Below are positions 17,812 to 27,881 of a DNA stretch of 50,958 nucleotides, in pieces. Under the pieces are notes generated by a model. It was given only the letters and a program-made list of their open reading frames with translations, was not told the DNA's origin and did not search any database. Origin of the DNA: an uncultured Bacillota bacterium (lineage in GTDB: Bacteria; Bacillota; Clostridia; Christensenellales; Borkfalkiaceae); NCBI GenBank assembly GCA_949297575.1, contig CASFTB010000010.1:1-50958 (forward strand). The letters run 5' to 3'. Numbering within the stretch: the first letter of the stretch is position 1; the number at the start of each line of letters is the position of its first letter. The position numbers and the translations under genes are program-made.

Positions 17812-17896
17812 ATGCGTTTTCCGTCCTCTCTGCATGCCGCAGAGGGGGCGTTTTTTTACAGGTTACGGAATTATGTGACGGTTTACGAAAAAAATA

Positions 17897-17925
17897 TTGC
17901 GGGTTTTTCATTTTTGGGATAGACT
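17897..17925 (+). promoter_or_regulatory. Candidate weak promoter for GH3-2
   Basis: TTGCGG (17897-17902) is 17 bases from TAGACT (17920-17925), after the strong terminator. Upstream, TTACG recurs at 17863 and 17883. That is close to, but not exactly, the 21-bp repeat spacing seen at other cassette promoters. A weak core promoter fits activator-dependent control. Confidence 0.4.
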
Positions 17926-18002
17926 TTGTTGCGAAAAAGCGGCGCCATTCGGCCCCGCGTCCGGCCCGCCTATGGGCGGAGAAAAAAGAGGAGAAAAGCA
18001 AG

Positions 18003-21000
18003 ATGAAAGGTTTCAGTTATTACTGGAAGAGCAAGGGTTTCAAGCCGTGGTTCTTCACGACGGCGATCCTTGCCGTGCTGCTCGCGGTGATCACCGTCGT
18101 CCTGACGGTGACGCCACTGCTGTACCAGACCATCAATGCCGTGCTCGGAGGCGAGCGCAGGGTGCTGGTGGAGGGCGATCCGTCGCAGTATATCCGCTAT
18201 GCGTCCGACTATGCGACCAAGGAGGACACGCTCGCCGCAGCGAACGCCTTCAATGAGGAGATCGCCGAGGAGGGCATCGTGATGCTCAAGAACGACGCCT
18301 CCCTGCCCCTCAAGAAGGGCAGTCGCATTACCGTTTTCGGAAAAAATTCCGTCAACCTCGTGTTGGGCGGCTCCGGCTCCAACTCCGGCGCCAAGGATGA
18401 GGCGTCCATCCGCACCATCTACGACAGCCTCGAGGCTGCGGATCTCGTCGCCAACCCCGCAATGGAGGAATTTTACAAGGATGACGCGCGTTCGGGCAGT
18501 GCGCGGCCCGCTACGGCCCCCGGCATGGGCAGCATCCTCACCGGATACCCCGTCTGTGAAACGCCCAAAGAAAAGTACACAGACGACCTCCACGCTTCGT
18601 ACAGCGAGTACGGGGATGCCGCGCTCGTCGTTCTTTCCCGCGTAGGCGGCGAGGGATACGACCTCCCCCGCACCATGTTTTGGGACGGAAAAGGCTATAC
18701 AAATTGGTCAGAGGAGGGCAGGCAGGCCATTCCCGGCGCCAAATCGCAGGATTCACACTACCTCGAACTCGATCAAAACGAGTGCGACCTCCTCGCCGAG
18801 GCATGCCGGTACTTCTCCAACGTCATCGTCGTCATCAACAGTTCTTCGCCGCTGGAATACGGGTTCCTGAGCGATCCCGCCTATGCGAACATCAAAAGCG
18901 CGCTTTGGGTGGGCGCACCCGGCAATTCGGGGATCATGGCACTGGGCAGAGTGCTCAGCGGAGAAGTGAACCCTTCGGGCAGAACGGTGGATACCTACCC
19001 GCTTGACTTCACGGCAGACCCCACTTGGAACAATTTCGGCAACGATCGTAAGGACGGCGGCAACCAATACTCCACGCGCGAAGAGGACGGCTCGCTCAAA
19101 GAACGCAACGCCTACTTTGTGGAGTATGAGGAAGGCATCTACGTCGGATACCGCTATTATGAGACGCGCGGCTTTACCGACGGGGAAGAGTGGTACAGGC
19201 AGAACGTCGCCTTCCCCTTCGGCTACGGGCTCTCCTATACCGATTTCGAGTGGGAGATCCTCTCCTGCAACCTCGAGGAGGGCGCAGCCCTCACGGAAGA
19301 CGGCACCGTCGAGATCACCGTCCGCGTGACGAATACGGGCAACCGTGCCGGCAAAGACATTGTTCAGCTGTATTATACCGCGCCTTATATAGAGAAGCAG
19401 ATCGAAAAGGCGCACGTCGTGCTCGGCGATTTCGCAAAGACGGACATCCTGTACCCCGCGAGCGAGGCAAACGGTACGGATAAGCCGCAGTCGCAGGACC
19501 TCACCCTCTCTCTGAAGGTGCGCGACATGGCATCCTATGATTACAGTGACGCTAACGGGAATGATTTCCGCGGCTATGAGCTTGACCCCGGCACGTATAC
19601 GCTGCGCCTGATGCGCAGTGCACACGAAGAAGCCGACAGCCTCTCCTTCACGGTCGGCGGAGATGGGTTCACATATCCCTATGCGGAAGGGGAAGACGGT
19701 GCGCAGGGCGCGAAGGTCGAAAACCTGTTCGACGACGTGAGCGGCCATATCGAAACCTATCTCTCCCGCAGCGATTGGCAGGGGACGTGGCCGCAGCCGC
19801 TTACGGAAGCCGACCGCGTTGTAGATACCTCCGTGGTGGACGGACTCAATTACAAGCTCAGCGACAAGGCGGGCGATCCTTGGTATACGGAAGAGATGCC
19901 GACCCAGCAGCCGAAGGCGCTCTCCTATAACGACACGGAGGTTAAACTGTACGACCTCATCGGCAAAGGCTACGACGATCCCCTGTGGGATGCCCTGCTC
20001 GACCAGCTCACGGTGGCGCAAATGAAGGATATGGTGGACGTCGGCATCTATCAGACGCGCAACATCGACAATATCGATAAACCCCTCACGACGGATGCGG
20101 ACGGCCCGATGGGCTTTGCCCTGTTTATGGGCAGCGACGCGGTCAACGGCACTTGCTATTATGCCAGCGAGTGCGTGCTCGGCGCCTCCTGGAACGAGGA
20201 CCTCGCGGAGCGCTACGGCATCATGGTGGGCAATGAGGGTTGTTTCGGCAACGTCAAAGGGGACGGCAGGCCCTATTCGGGCTGGTATGCTCCGGCGGTG
20301 AACATCCACCGCTCGCAGTTCGGCGGGCGCACCTTCGAGTACTATTCGGAGGACGGATTGCTCTCCGGAAAGATGGCGGCGGGCGTCATCCGCGGCGCGC
20401 AGAGCAAGGGCGTGTATTGCTACGTCAAGCACTTCGCGCTCAATGAACAGGAGACCAACCGCGATACGAGCGGCCTCGTTACCTGGGCGAACGAGCAGTC
20501 TATGCGCGAGCTGTACTTCAAGCCCTTCGAGCTCGCTGTCAAGGAGGGCGGTACCCGCGCCATGATGTCCTCCTTCAACCGCATCGGCACCGAGTGGGCG
20601 GGCGGCTGCTACAGGCTTCTTACTACCCTGCTGCGCGGAGAGTGGGGGTTTGAAGGCACCGTCATCACCGACTTTAACCTCAGCCGCTACATGAACGTCG
20701 ATCAGATGGTGCGTGCGGGGGGCGATCTCAACCTCAGCCAGATGTATACAACCACGGACGCATCTTCCGCGACGGGCGTCACCGCTATCCGCCGTGCGGC
20801 GAAGAACATCCTTTATACCGTCGCGAACAGCAATGCGATGAACGGCATGGGTGAGGGCGTCATTTACCGCTATGCCCGCCCCGTGTGGTGGATCGCGCTG
20901 GTCTGTGCAGACATCGGCGTGGGCGCAGCCCTCGCGGTGTGGGGAGTGCTCGTGTTCCTCTCCGTCCGCAAGCGTCCCAGGGCTGCGGAGGGGCTGCCCG

Positions 21001-21032
21001 CCGACGGGCAGAACGCCGATCGGCAGGAATGA
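18003..21032 (+). CDS. Permuted GH3 glycosidase, membrane helix at both ends (GH3-2)
   Basis: A 1009-residue GH3 enzyme with the same reversed order as GH3-1: sandwich domain (EGIVMLKNDASLPL), FnIII-like (GKDIVQLYYTAP), then barrel (GWYAPAVNIHRSQFGGRTFEY, KHFALNEQETNR). The nucleophile Asp890 lies in VITDF, followed by the usual AGGDLNL. The acid/base candidate Glu is in GGEGYDLP. The N-terminal helix is about residues 16-40, and a C-terminal helix (WWIALVCADIGVGAALAVW) precedes a basic tail. The ATG at 18003 is preceded by AGAGGAGA; a longer frame upstream has no ribosome site. It opens the second unit of cassette A. All core motifs are intact, so it should be active. Confidence 0.92.
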   Translation: MKGFSYYWKSKGFKPWFFTTAILAVLLAVITVVLTVTPLLYQTINAVLGGERRVLVEGDPSQYIRYASDYATKEDTLAAANAFNEEIAEEGIVMLKNDASLPLKKGSRITVFGKNSVNLVLGGSGSNSGAKDEASIRTIYDSLEAADLVANPAMEEFYKDDARSGSARPATAPGMGSILTGYPVCETPKEKYTDDLHASYSEYGDAALVVLSRVGGEGYDLPRTMFWDGKGYTNWSEEGRQAIPGAKSQDSHYLELDQNECDLLAEACRYFSNVIVVINSSSPLEYGFLSDPAYANIKSALWVGAPGNSGIMALGRVLSGEVNPSGRTVDTYPLDFTADPTWNNFGNDRKDGGNQYSTREEDGSLKERNAYFVEYEEGIYVGYRYYETRGFTDGEEWYRQNVAFPFGYGLSYTDFEWEILSCNLEEGAALTEDGTVEITVRVTNTGNRAGKDIVQLYYTAPYIEKQIEKAHVVLGDFAKTDILYPASEANGTDKPQSQDLTLSLKVRDMASYDYSDANGNDFRGYELDPGTYTLRLMRSAHEEADSLSFTVGGDGFTYPYAEGEDGAQGAKVENLFDDVSGHIETYLSRSDWQGTWPQPLTEADRVVDTSVVDGLNYKLSDKAGDPWYTEEMPTQQPKALSYNDTEVKLYDLIGKGYDDPLWDALLDQLTVAQMKDMVDVGIYQTRNIDNIDKPLTTDADGPMGFALFMGSDAVNGTCYYASECVLGASWNEDLAERYGIMVGNEGCFGNVKGDGRPYSGWYAPAVNIHRSQFGGRTFEYYSEDGLLSGKMAAGVIRGAQSKGVYCYVKHFALNEQETNRDTSGLVTWANEQSMRELYFKPFELAVKEGGTRAMMSSFNRIGTEWAGGCYRLLTTLLRGEWGFEGTVITDFNLSRYMNVDQMVRAGGDLNLSQMYTTTDASSATGVTAIRRAAKNILYTVANSNAMNGMGEGVIYRYARPVWWIALVCADIGVGAALAVWGVLVFLSVRKRPRAAEGLPADGQNADRQE

Positions 21033-21076
21033 GCGGGCGGGGGGGCACCCTTTCGCTTCAGAATGAGCCAAAGAGA

Positions 21077-21095
21077 GGGCGGCGTTCCGCCGCCC
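21077..21095 (+). other. GC hairpin without T run, GH3-2/InlB junction
   Basis: A perfect 8-bp stem (21077-21084 with 21088-21095) has a TTC loop. No T tract follows, so it is more likely an mRNA processing or stability element than a terminator. Confidence 0.55.
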
Positions 21096-21128
21096 CGAAT
21101 GGGATAAACAATAAAAGGAGGTTTTTGG

Positions 21129-23798
21129 ATGAGCAACAAACTCAAAGCGATTCTCGCGGTGCTCCTGGCGGCTGTATTGAGCCTGTCATTGGTGGCATGC
21201 GGCGGGACGGTGACGCCTGCCGTCAAACAGGACGGGGCATACGTCTCCGGCATCTCTCTCCGCTACAACGGGGAGGAGATACAGGGGAACAGCCTGCGGC
21301 TGGATCTCGCCTCGGAGGGGCACGCCTTCACGGCGGATGTCACCCGTACGGGGACGATCTCCGGCGACGTCACCTTTAAGAGCAGCGACAAGGACGTCGC
21401 TACGGTGTCCGACACGGGCGAAATGACGCTCGTCGGCGCAGGCGAAACGGTCATCTCCGCCACTTCCGTCGCGGATGCGAACTACACGGCATATGTCGCC
21501 GTCACCGTCGTATCCGATGTGCAGAAGACATATAAGGTGACCGTAAAAGGCGGCGGCACCGCCAACGTGGCGGAGGCTGCGGAGGGGACCATCGTCACTC
21601 TCAAGGCGCAGCCGCCCGAAGGCATGGCATTCACGGGCTGGACGTATTCGGTAAAAGATCTCTGGATCAACGGCAATACCTTCCGCATGCCCGCATCCGA
21701 CGTCATCGTCACGGCGAACTACGGCGGTACGCTCGATTACAGGCTCGAGGTACAGGACGGTACATGGACGGCCGAGGGCGTAGAGGCGGGCGCGCGCATC
21801 CCTTATGGTACCAAAGTCACGCTCACCTGTACCGCAGAGGTCCCCGTGGGACAGCGGCTCAGCGGCTGGACGACGGGAGACGAGGCGCTGGATGCTTCCC
21901 TCAACATCGAGAACAACACTTTCAACATGCCGGGAAGAAACATTTCCCTGCTGCCCGAGTTCGATTACATTGATTATAAGGTGTCGGTAAAGGGCGGCGT
22001 CGCCCCCGAACAGACGGCGCACTACGGCGATACCGTGACCCTTTCCCCCGATTATACAAAGGCGCCCAAAGGGCAGATCCTCCTCGGGTGGAAGGGCCTC
22101 GATGAGGAAAGGACGCTCTACTCCAACACCTTCGAAATGCCCGCCAAAGACGTGCAGCTCGAGGCCGTGTATGGCAGGGCACAGGTCGCAGCGCTGAGCG
22201 CTTCCTATGATTACGGCAGCGGCACGGCAGGAACTGCAGGTGCGACGGATATCGACGGGCTCGCGGGCAGGAGCTATGCCTTCGCAAAGACGGCAAAGGC
22301 GGGTTCGAAGCTGCGCATCAAGGGCGGCGGCGTTCCCTACGGCCCTTATCCGGTCGTGATGGAAGTGACGCTGCGCAATGAAAACAAGTCCGACATCTCT
22401 CTCGAGTATACGCTCGACTACTACGAAGCGAATTATTCGACGGGCGTGCTTACGGTCAAGGGCGGCACCACGCTCAAAGCATATCTGTACGTTCCCAAGG
22501 GAGAGCTCGACGAGAGCGACGTGGAAGACGGCGTCGCCAGCCCGTATCACGTGATGTTCCTCAGCAAGGATCTCAACGAAGAGGATTATTTCTATCTTGA
22601 CGTCGCAGTACAGTACAAGGTCTTGGACGGTGTGAAAGACCCCGCGACATACAGCCTTTCCGTAAAAGACGGCACCTATACCGTTGCGGGCGGCTATACC
22701 GTTCCCGCCGCGGGCGACAAGGTCACCCTTGCTCCTGCCGCAAAAGAAGGGTACCGCTTTAAGGGGTGGCGGGTCGTAAAGGGCACCGTCGAGATCGAGG
22801 ACAATTCCTTCGTCATGCCCGCAGAGGCCGTGGAGATCGAGGCTGTTTACAAGCAGATCGTCTACTATGCGATCGCGGTCGAAGGCGGCACTGCCTCCGT
22901 CGGCGGCGCAGATGCGGCCAAGGCGGAAGCCGGGCAGACCGTTGTCCTCACGCCCGAAGAGCGTGAGGGGTTCGAGTTCGAAAGCTGGCAGGTCGTAGAG
23001 GGCAACGTCACCATACAGGAAAATACCTTCACGATGCCGGCGGCCAATGTCTCGGTCAAGGCGATTTACAGGCAGCTCGTCGAGCACACCGTCACCGTGC
23101 AAAAGGGCGGCACCGCCTCCGTCGCCAAGGCGATGAAGGGAGACCTCGTCACGACGACGGTGGACGGCTCCCTCGCCCCCGCAGGGCAGATCTTCGTCGG
23201 ATGGAAGGGCGTTCTGGAAGGGGATGCGATCTCCTTCGGCTCCTCTTTCGTCATGCCCGATAAAGACGTGACGCTCACCCCCGTCTATGCCGCGGCGACC
23301 AAGGCAAAAAACCTCAGCTCGGCGATGGACAACGGCACGGGAACTACTCCAATCACAGGCAAACACACGACCGTATCGATCGGGAAAGAGAGCGCAGACT
23401 GCTACGAGATGCCCGCTACTTATACGGCAGGCACGCTCGTCCGCATCCGCGGCGGCAATATTTTTACGGGCGATGCAAATACTCCCGGCGTCCCGCAGGT
23501 CGCGGCGATCACCTTCCAAAATAACGGTAAGTACGACATCACCTTCAACTATTTCCTCGAAAATACCATGAGGGATGAAGAAGGAAACGATCTGTATAAA
23601 TACAATATTGCCGAGACGGGGAACATTACCGTCAAAGCGGGCGAAACGCTCACCGTGTATATGTACGTACCGGCAGACAATGCCGGGGCAACGCCGTATC
23701 CCGCCATCAAATTTGCAAGCGACGTCGGCGGACAGAGCGGCGAGACCTTCAAGCTGGCGATGTACACCTATCTGAGCGATGTGAGCGCACTGGCATAA
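21129..23798 (+). CDS. Lipoprotein with BIG2 and two blocks of divergent InlB repeats
   Basis: An 889-residue surface lipoprotein. The lipobox LVAC gives Cys24, and the start has AAGGAGG upstream. After a BIG2-like Ig domain (FKSSDKDVATVSDTGEM) come six divergent InlB-type repeats. They share a pattern such as VKGGGTANV, a GWT/GWK/GWR core and an NTFxMPxxxV ending. Repeats 1-3 are followed by a beta-rich domain (LSASYDYGSGTAG), and repeats 4-6 by a second related one (LSSAMDNGTGTTP). The protein therefore looks like an internal duplication of a (3 repeats + domain) unit. It sits between two GH3 genes, suggesting a binding or scaffold partner. No enzyme motif is visible. Confidence 0.85.
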   Translation: MSNKLKAILAVLLAAVLSLSLVACGGTVTPAVKQDGAYVSGISLRYNGEEIQGNSLRLDLASEGHAFTADVTRTGTISGDVTFKSSDKDVATVSDTGEMTLVGAGETVISATSVADANYTAYVAVTVVSDVQKTYKVTVKGGGTANVAEAAEGTIVTLKAQPPEGMAFTGWTYSVKDLWINGNTFRMPASDVIVTANYGGTLDYRLEVQDGTWTAEGVEAGARIPYGTKVTLTCTAEVPVGQRLSGWTTGDEALDASLNIENNTFNMPGRNISLLPEFDYIDYKVSVKGGVAPEQTAHYGDTVTLSPDYTKAPKGQILLGWKGLDEERTLYSNTFEMPAKDVQLEAVYGRAQVAALSASYDYGSGTAGTAGATDIDGLAGRSYAFAKTAKAGSKLRIKGGGVPYGPYPVVMEVTLRNENKSDISLEYTLDYYEANYSTGVLTVKGGTTLKAYLYVPKGELDESDVEDGVASPYHVMFLSKDLNEEDYFYLDVAVQYKVLDGVKDPATYSLSVKDGTYTVAGGYTVPAAGDKVTLAPAAKEGYRFKGWRVVKGTVEIEDNSFVMPAEAVEIEAVYKQIVYYAIAVEGGTASVGGADAAKAEAGQTVVLTPEEREGFEFESWQVVEGNVTIQENTFTMPAANVSVKAIYRQLVEHTVTVQKGGTASVAKAMKGDLVTTTVDGSLAPAGQIFVGWKGVLEGDAISFGSSFVMPDKDVTLTPVYAAATKAKNLSSAMDNGTGTTPITGKHTTVSIGKESADCYEMPATYTAGTLVRIRGGNIFTGDANTPGVPQVAAITFQNNGKYDITFNYFLENTMRDEEGNDLYKYNIAETGNITVKAGETLTVYMYVPADNAGATPYPAIKFASDVGGQSGETFKLAMYTYLSDVSALA

Positions 23799-23807
23799 CG
23801 TCTGTAT

Positions 23808-23832
23808 CCCTGCGGGCGGGCAGCCCGCAGGG
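23808..23832 (+). other. GC hairpin without T run, before GH3-3
   Basis: A perfect 10-bp stem (23808-23817 with 23823-23832) has a five-base loop and is followed by AAATAAAAAGGAGG, the next ribosome site. It is probably a transcript stability element. Confidence 0.55.
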
Positions 23833-23861
23833 GAAATAAAAAGGAGGAAAAAGTAAAAGCA

Positions 23862-26800
23862 ATGCGTAATTTCTTTAAGAAAGCCGCGGCATTCGGCCTG
23901 GCGTGCTGCCTTGCGGCGGGCGTCGGTTGGGGCACCCTCACCGCCTTCGCTGCGGAAGGGGATGCCGCCGGCAAGCGCTTCTATGCCGACTACGAGACGA
24001 AGGAAGACGTCGCCGCGGCAGGGCAGGAAGTCAATAAGCAGATCATCGGCGAGGGCATCACGCTGCTCAAAAACGACAATGCGCTTCCCCTCGCGAAAAC
24101 GGCGAAGGTCAGCGTGTTCGGCAAACGCTCGGTACAGCTGATCGCCAACGGCGCGGGCTCCGGTTCCAGCGCGGGCGGCTCCACCCTCTCCCTCAACGAC
24201 AGCCTCGAGATGGCGGGCATCACCGTCAACCCCGAATTGGAAAAATTTTATAAGGATACTTCCCTTTCCGGTAATTTTGAAGGCGGGCTCGCCGGTTATC
24301 AGATCAACGCCGGAAAAAAGACGGGCGAAACTCCCTATTCCAGTTATACGGAGCAGGTAAAGAGTTCTTATTCGGCCTACGATGACGCCGCCTTCGTCGT
24401 CATCGGCAGGTACGGCGCCGAGTCTGCGGATCTCCCCAAGTCCATGTCCTCCGGTTTCAATTCGGACGGCAGCCTCAAGGAGAGCTCCGTCGACGGAAAA
24501 ACGCCGTATACGAACCATTACCTGCAGCTCGACGCCAACGAGGAGGAGATGCTCAAGGAAGTCAACAAGAACTTCAAAAACGTCATCGTCGTCCTCAATA
24601 CGGGTTCGCAGTTCCAGCTTGATTTCCTCGGTCAGGCGGGGTACGAAAACATCAAGGGCGTCATGTGGATCGGCTATCAGGGTTCGGGAGACGGGTTCGA
24701 ATCCTTCGGCAAAGTGGTCACCGGAGAGATCAATCCCTCCGGTCACACGGTGGATACCTACGCCCGCGATTTCAAAAAAGATCCTACATGGTTCAACATG
24801 TCTACCCTGACCAACAACAATCACTTCTATTCCGACAACAGCAATTATGCCTTTGTGGACTATGAAGAGGGTATCTACGTCGGCTACCGTTACTACGAGA
24901 CGCGCGGCTTTACCGACGGCGAAACTTGGTACAAGGACAACGTCGTCTATCCCTTCGGCTACGGCCTCAGCTATACGGACTTCGAGTGGACGTTGAAGAG
25001 CTGCAATCTTGAAGAGGGCGCCACGCTCGCGCAGGACGGCACGGTCGAGATGACGGTCACCGTAAAGAATACGGGCAATGTCGCCGGCAAGGATGTCGTG
25101 CAGCTGTACTATACCGCGCCGTATACGGCAGGGGGGATCGAAAAATCGCATGTCGTTCTCTCTGATTTTGCCAAGACCGACCTGCTCGCCCCGGGCGAGA
25201 GCCAGGATGTCACCGTGTCCCTCACGGTGCAGTCCATGGCATCGTATGACTATAACGATCTCAATAAAAACGGACACAAGGGCTATGACCTCGACGGCGG
25301 AGACTACGAGATCAAGATCATGAGCGATGCGCATACCGTCGTCGACTCCATGACATTCAAAGTCCCCGCGGAGGGTTACAAGTACACGCAGGACGAGGAG
25401 ACGGGCGCAACGGTGGAAAACCGTTTCGATTACGTTACGGACGCGCGGGATCTCACCTTTGTTTCCCGTTCCGATTGGGAAGGCACCCTTCCCAAAGGTG
25501 ATCCCTCCGCAGAAGATCGCAAGATGACGGAGGCGATCAAAGAGCAGATTGTTGTGGACGACAACACAAACGACGATCAGACTTGGTTCGTTACGGGCGA
25601 GCAGAAACCCTGGTATACGACGGAGATGCCCGCGCAGAAGGAAGGCACCGTCGATGAAGGGGAGGTGCAGTTCTTTGAGCTGTACGGCAAGGCGTACGAC
25701 GACCCGCTGTGGGATACTTTCCTCAGCCAGTTTACCGTCGGAGGCAACGGCAAGGACGGTACGCAGAAGGCGAAAAACGGCTTTACCAAACTGCTGCTCA
25801 CGGGCGCATGGCTGTCTGCCGGGTTTGACGGCCTCGGCATCCCCGAAGGCTACCATTTTGACGGCCCGTCCGGCATCAACGATAAGGCGAACGGCAAGTT
25901 CACCAACTTTGCGAACGAGGTGTGCACCGCCTCCACGTGGAACACGGAGCTCGCCCATCAAAAAGGTCTGATCATCGGGAACGAGGCGCTCTTCGGTTCC
26001 AATACCTATGACCTCGTCAGCGGCTTTTACGCCCCCGCGGTCAACCTGCATCGTTCCCCCTTCGGTGGCCGCAACTTCGAGTACTTCTCCGAAGACGGCG
26101 TCCTCTCCGGCAAAATGGCGGCAGAGATCGTCAAGGGCTGCAACGAAAAGGGCGTCATCACCTGGCTCAAGCATTTCGCGGTCAACGACCTTGAAACGGC
26201 GCGCGACAAGCTCAACGTCTGGGCGAACGAGCAGTCTATGCGCGAACTGTATTTCAAACCCTTCGAGATCTGTGTCAAGGAAGGGGATACGCACGGCATC
26301 ATGTCCGCCCTCAACTATCTCGGCGGCGTCTGGTGCGGCGGCAATTATCAGCTGCAGACGGAAGTTTTGCGCAACGAGTGGGGCTTTGACGGCGCCATCA
26401 TCACCGACTACCTGCAGAGCCGCCCGTCCCTGCGCTACGACCAGAGTATCCGCACCGGCGGCGACTTCTTCCTCGTCTCCAACGGCGGTTCAGCGCAGAA
26501 CACCATCAACGGGCTGGATTCACCCACGACGGTCGCGTCCATGCGCCGCGCCGCGCACAACCTGTTGTACACGCTGCTCAACCACAGCAATATCTTCAAC
26601 CGCCTGTTCGACGAAGTGGGGTTCATCCTCAACTTCGAAGGCGGCACTATAAACCTGCCCCTCAATTCCGAGGCGGCGGAATCGGGAGAAAAGCTCCCCG
26701 CTTCCCTCAACGACGGCACAGACGCCTCCTCCGTCTCGTATAAACTGGTCTCCGGTTCCCTGCCCGAAGGTATCACGCTCAATGCAGACGGCACCTTCTC

Positions 26801-27812
26801 CGGTGTGGCGGCGCAGAAGATCAAAAACTGCACCGTCGTTGTCGAGGCACAGTACGGCAATGCCGTAAAGCGCGCGGAAGTCGTCGTCAACATTGTCAGC
26901 GGGGACATCGTGTATACGGGAAAAGTACTTGCGGATGCCGTCATCGGCGAAGCGTATGAACAGGATCTGGCAGAGGCATATATCGTACCCGCCACAGAGG
27001 AGGCTGTAAAGTTTACGTACAAACTCGCAAACGGCAGCGCGCTTCCCGAAGGGCTCACCCTCTCTGCGGACGGCAAGCTCAGCGGCACGCCGACCAAGTT
27101 CTGCAAGGAGTATGAGTTCTCTGTCGCGGCGTATGCGGACGATTACAACGAGACGGAAGCGACCTTCACCATCTCCGCGCTTACACGCGCTTCCTATACG
27201 GGCGGCACGCTGGAGGCGGCACATTACAACCGCTCTTATACCGCCAGCGTGGCAGGGGACATTCCCGATGCGGTATATACCCTCGAAAACACGGAGGACT
27301 TCCCCGCAGGGCTCACGCTCACGGAAAACGGTACCATCGTCGGCACTCCGAGCGCGGCGGGCACCTATACCTTTACGGTCATTGCAACTTCGGAAGAAAC
27401 GCTGGAAGCAAAAGCAGAATTTACGCTGACCGTCGGACTGAACTATCCTTCCATGTTGCTCGACGATGCGGCCGCGGGCACGCCGTACGAGATGTATATC
27501 AACAATATCCAGGGCGCGGGCGAAGCCACATACGCGCTCAAGGAAGGGAGTTCCCTGCCCGAGGGCCTGACGCTCAGCGAAGACGGCATCCTCTCCGGTA
27601 CGCCCGTCACGCCCGGCAACTATACCTTCACCGTCGTCGCAACTTCCGGCGGCATCAGCGACGAGGCGACGTTCAGCCTCTTCGTTGCGGGAGACATCGT
27701 TGAAGGCGGCTGCGGCGCTACGGTCGGATACAGCAGTGCGCTGCTCGGCTGCGGGACGATCCTCGCCGCTGCGGCAGTCGCGCTGATCGGCAAGAAAAGG
27801 CGTTCTGAATAA
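23862..27812 (+). CDS. Permuted GH3 glycosidase with Ig repeats and GGCG anchor (GH3-3)
   Basis: A 1316-residue secreted GH3 enzyme. A cleavable signal peptide ends near LTAFAAEG. The order is sandwich (EGITLLKNDNALPL), FnIII-like (GKDVVQLYYTAP), then barrel (LHRSPFGGRNFEYFSED, LKHFAVND). The nucleophile Asp849 lies in IITDY. The acid/base candidate region reads GAESADLP rather than GEGxD. From about residue 955 four He_PIG-type Ig repeats follow (LPEGLTLSADGKLSGTP and variants). The end is a sorting-like tail: EGGCGATVG (Cys1284), hydrophobic helix, then KKRRSE. It has no LPXTG motif. It lies between the InlB lipoprotein and the CBM lipoprotein of the same unit. Confidence 0.93.
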   Translation: MRNFFKKAAAFGLACCLAAGVGWGTLTAFAAEGDAAGKRFYADYETKEDVAAAGQEVNKQIIGEGITLLKNDNALPLAKTAKVSVFGKRSVQLIANGAGSGSSAGGSTLSLNDSLEMAGITVNPELEKFYKDTSLSGNFEGGLAGYQINAGKKTGETPYSSYTEQVKSSYSAYDDAAFVVIGRYGAESADLPKSMSSGFNSDGSLKESSVDGKTPYTNHYLQLDANEEEMLKEVNKNFKNVIVVLNTGSQFQLDFLGQAGYENIKGVMWIGYQGSGDGFESFGKVVTGEINPSGHTVDTYARDFKKDPTWFNMSTLTNNNHFYSDNSNYAFVDYEEGIYVGYRYYETRGFTDGETWYKDNVVYPFGYGLSYTDFEWTLKSCNLEEGATLAQDGTVEMTVTVKNTGNVAGKDVVQLYYTAPYTAGGIEKSHVVLSDFAKTDLLAPGESQDVTVSLTVQSMASYDYNDLNKNGHKGYDLDGGDYEIKIMSDAHTVVDSMTFKVPAEGYKYTQDEETGATVENRFDYVTDARDLTFVSRSDWEGTLPKGDPSAEDRKMTEAIKEQIVVDDNTNDDQTWFVTGEQKPWYTTEMPAQKEGTVDEGEVQFFELYGKAYDDPLWDTFLSQFTVGGNGKDGTQKAKNGFTKLLLTGAWLSAGFDGLGIPEGYHFDGPSGINDKANGKFTNFANEVCTASTWNTELAHQKGLIIGNEALFGSNTYDLVSGFYAPAVNLHRSPFGGRNFEYFSEDGVLSGKMAAEIVKGCNEKGVITWLKHFAVNDLETARDKLNVWANEQSMRELYFKPFEICVKEGDTHGIMSALNYLGGVWCGGNYQLQTEVLRNEWGFDGAIITDYLQSRPSLRYDQSIRTGGDFFLVSNGGSAQNTINGLDSPTTVASMRRAAHNLLYTLLNHSNIFNRLFDEVGFILNFEGGTINLPLNSEAAESGEKLPASLNDGTDASSVSYKLVSGSLPEGITLNADGTFSGVAAQKIKNCTVVVEAQYGNAVKRAEVVVNIVSGDIVYTGKVLADAVIGEAYEQDLAEAYIVPATEEAVKFTYKLANGSALPEGLTLSADGKLSGTPTKFCKEYEFSVAAYADDYNETEATFTISALTRASYTGGTLEAAHYNRSYTASVAGDIPDAVYTLENTEDFPAGLTLTENGTIVGTPSAAGTYTFTVIATSEETLEAKAEFTLTVGLNYPSMLLDDAAAGTPYEMYINNIQGAGEATYALKEGSSLPEGLTLSEDGILSGTPVTPGNYTFTVVATSGGISDEATFSLFVAGDIVEGGCGATVGYSSALLGCGTILAAAAVALIGKKRRSE

Positions 27813-27825
27813 AAAAGATTTGATG

Positions 27826-27849
27826 TGCGGGCGGATTGGTCCGCCCGCA
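27826..27849 (+). other. GC hairpin without T run, GH3-3/lipoprotein junction
   Basis: A perfect 10-bp stem (27826-27835 with 27840-27849) has a TTGG loop and is followed by an A-rich, not T-rich, stretch. It is not a terminator in this direction. Confidence 0.55.
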
Positions 27850-27881
27850 TGAAAAAAACATTTTGATTTTTGGAGGAAACC

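Noticed and set aside
17861..17887. LytTR direct repeat upstream of GH3-2 (TTACG at 17863 and 17883)
   Set aside because: Spacing is 20 rather than 21-22 bp and the match is only five bases; too weak to claim as a site.
21186..26294. A 1702-codon open frame on the minus strand, and other long antisense frames across GH3 genes
   Set aside because: They mirror strongly biased GC-rich codons of the sense genes, have no ribosome sites or family motifs, and cross two genes and their junction.
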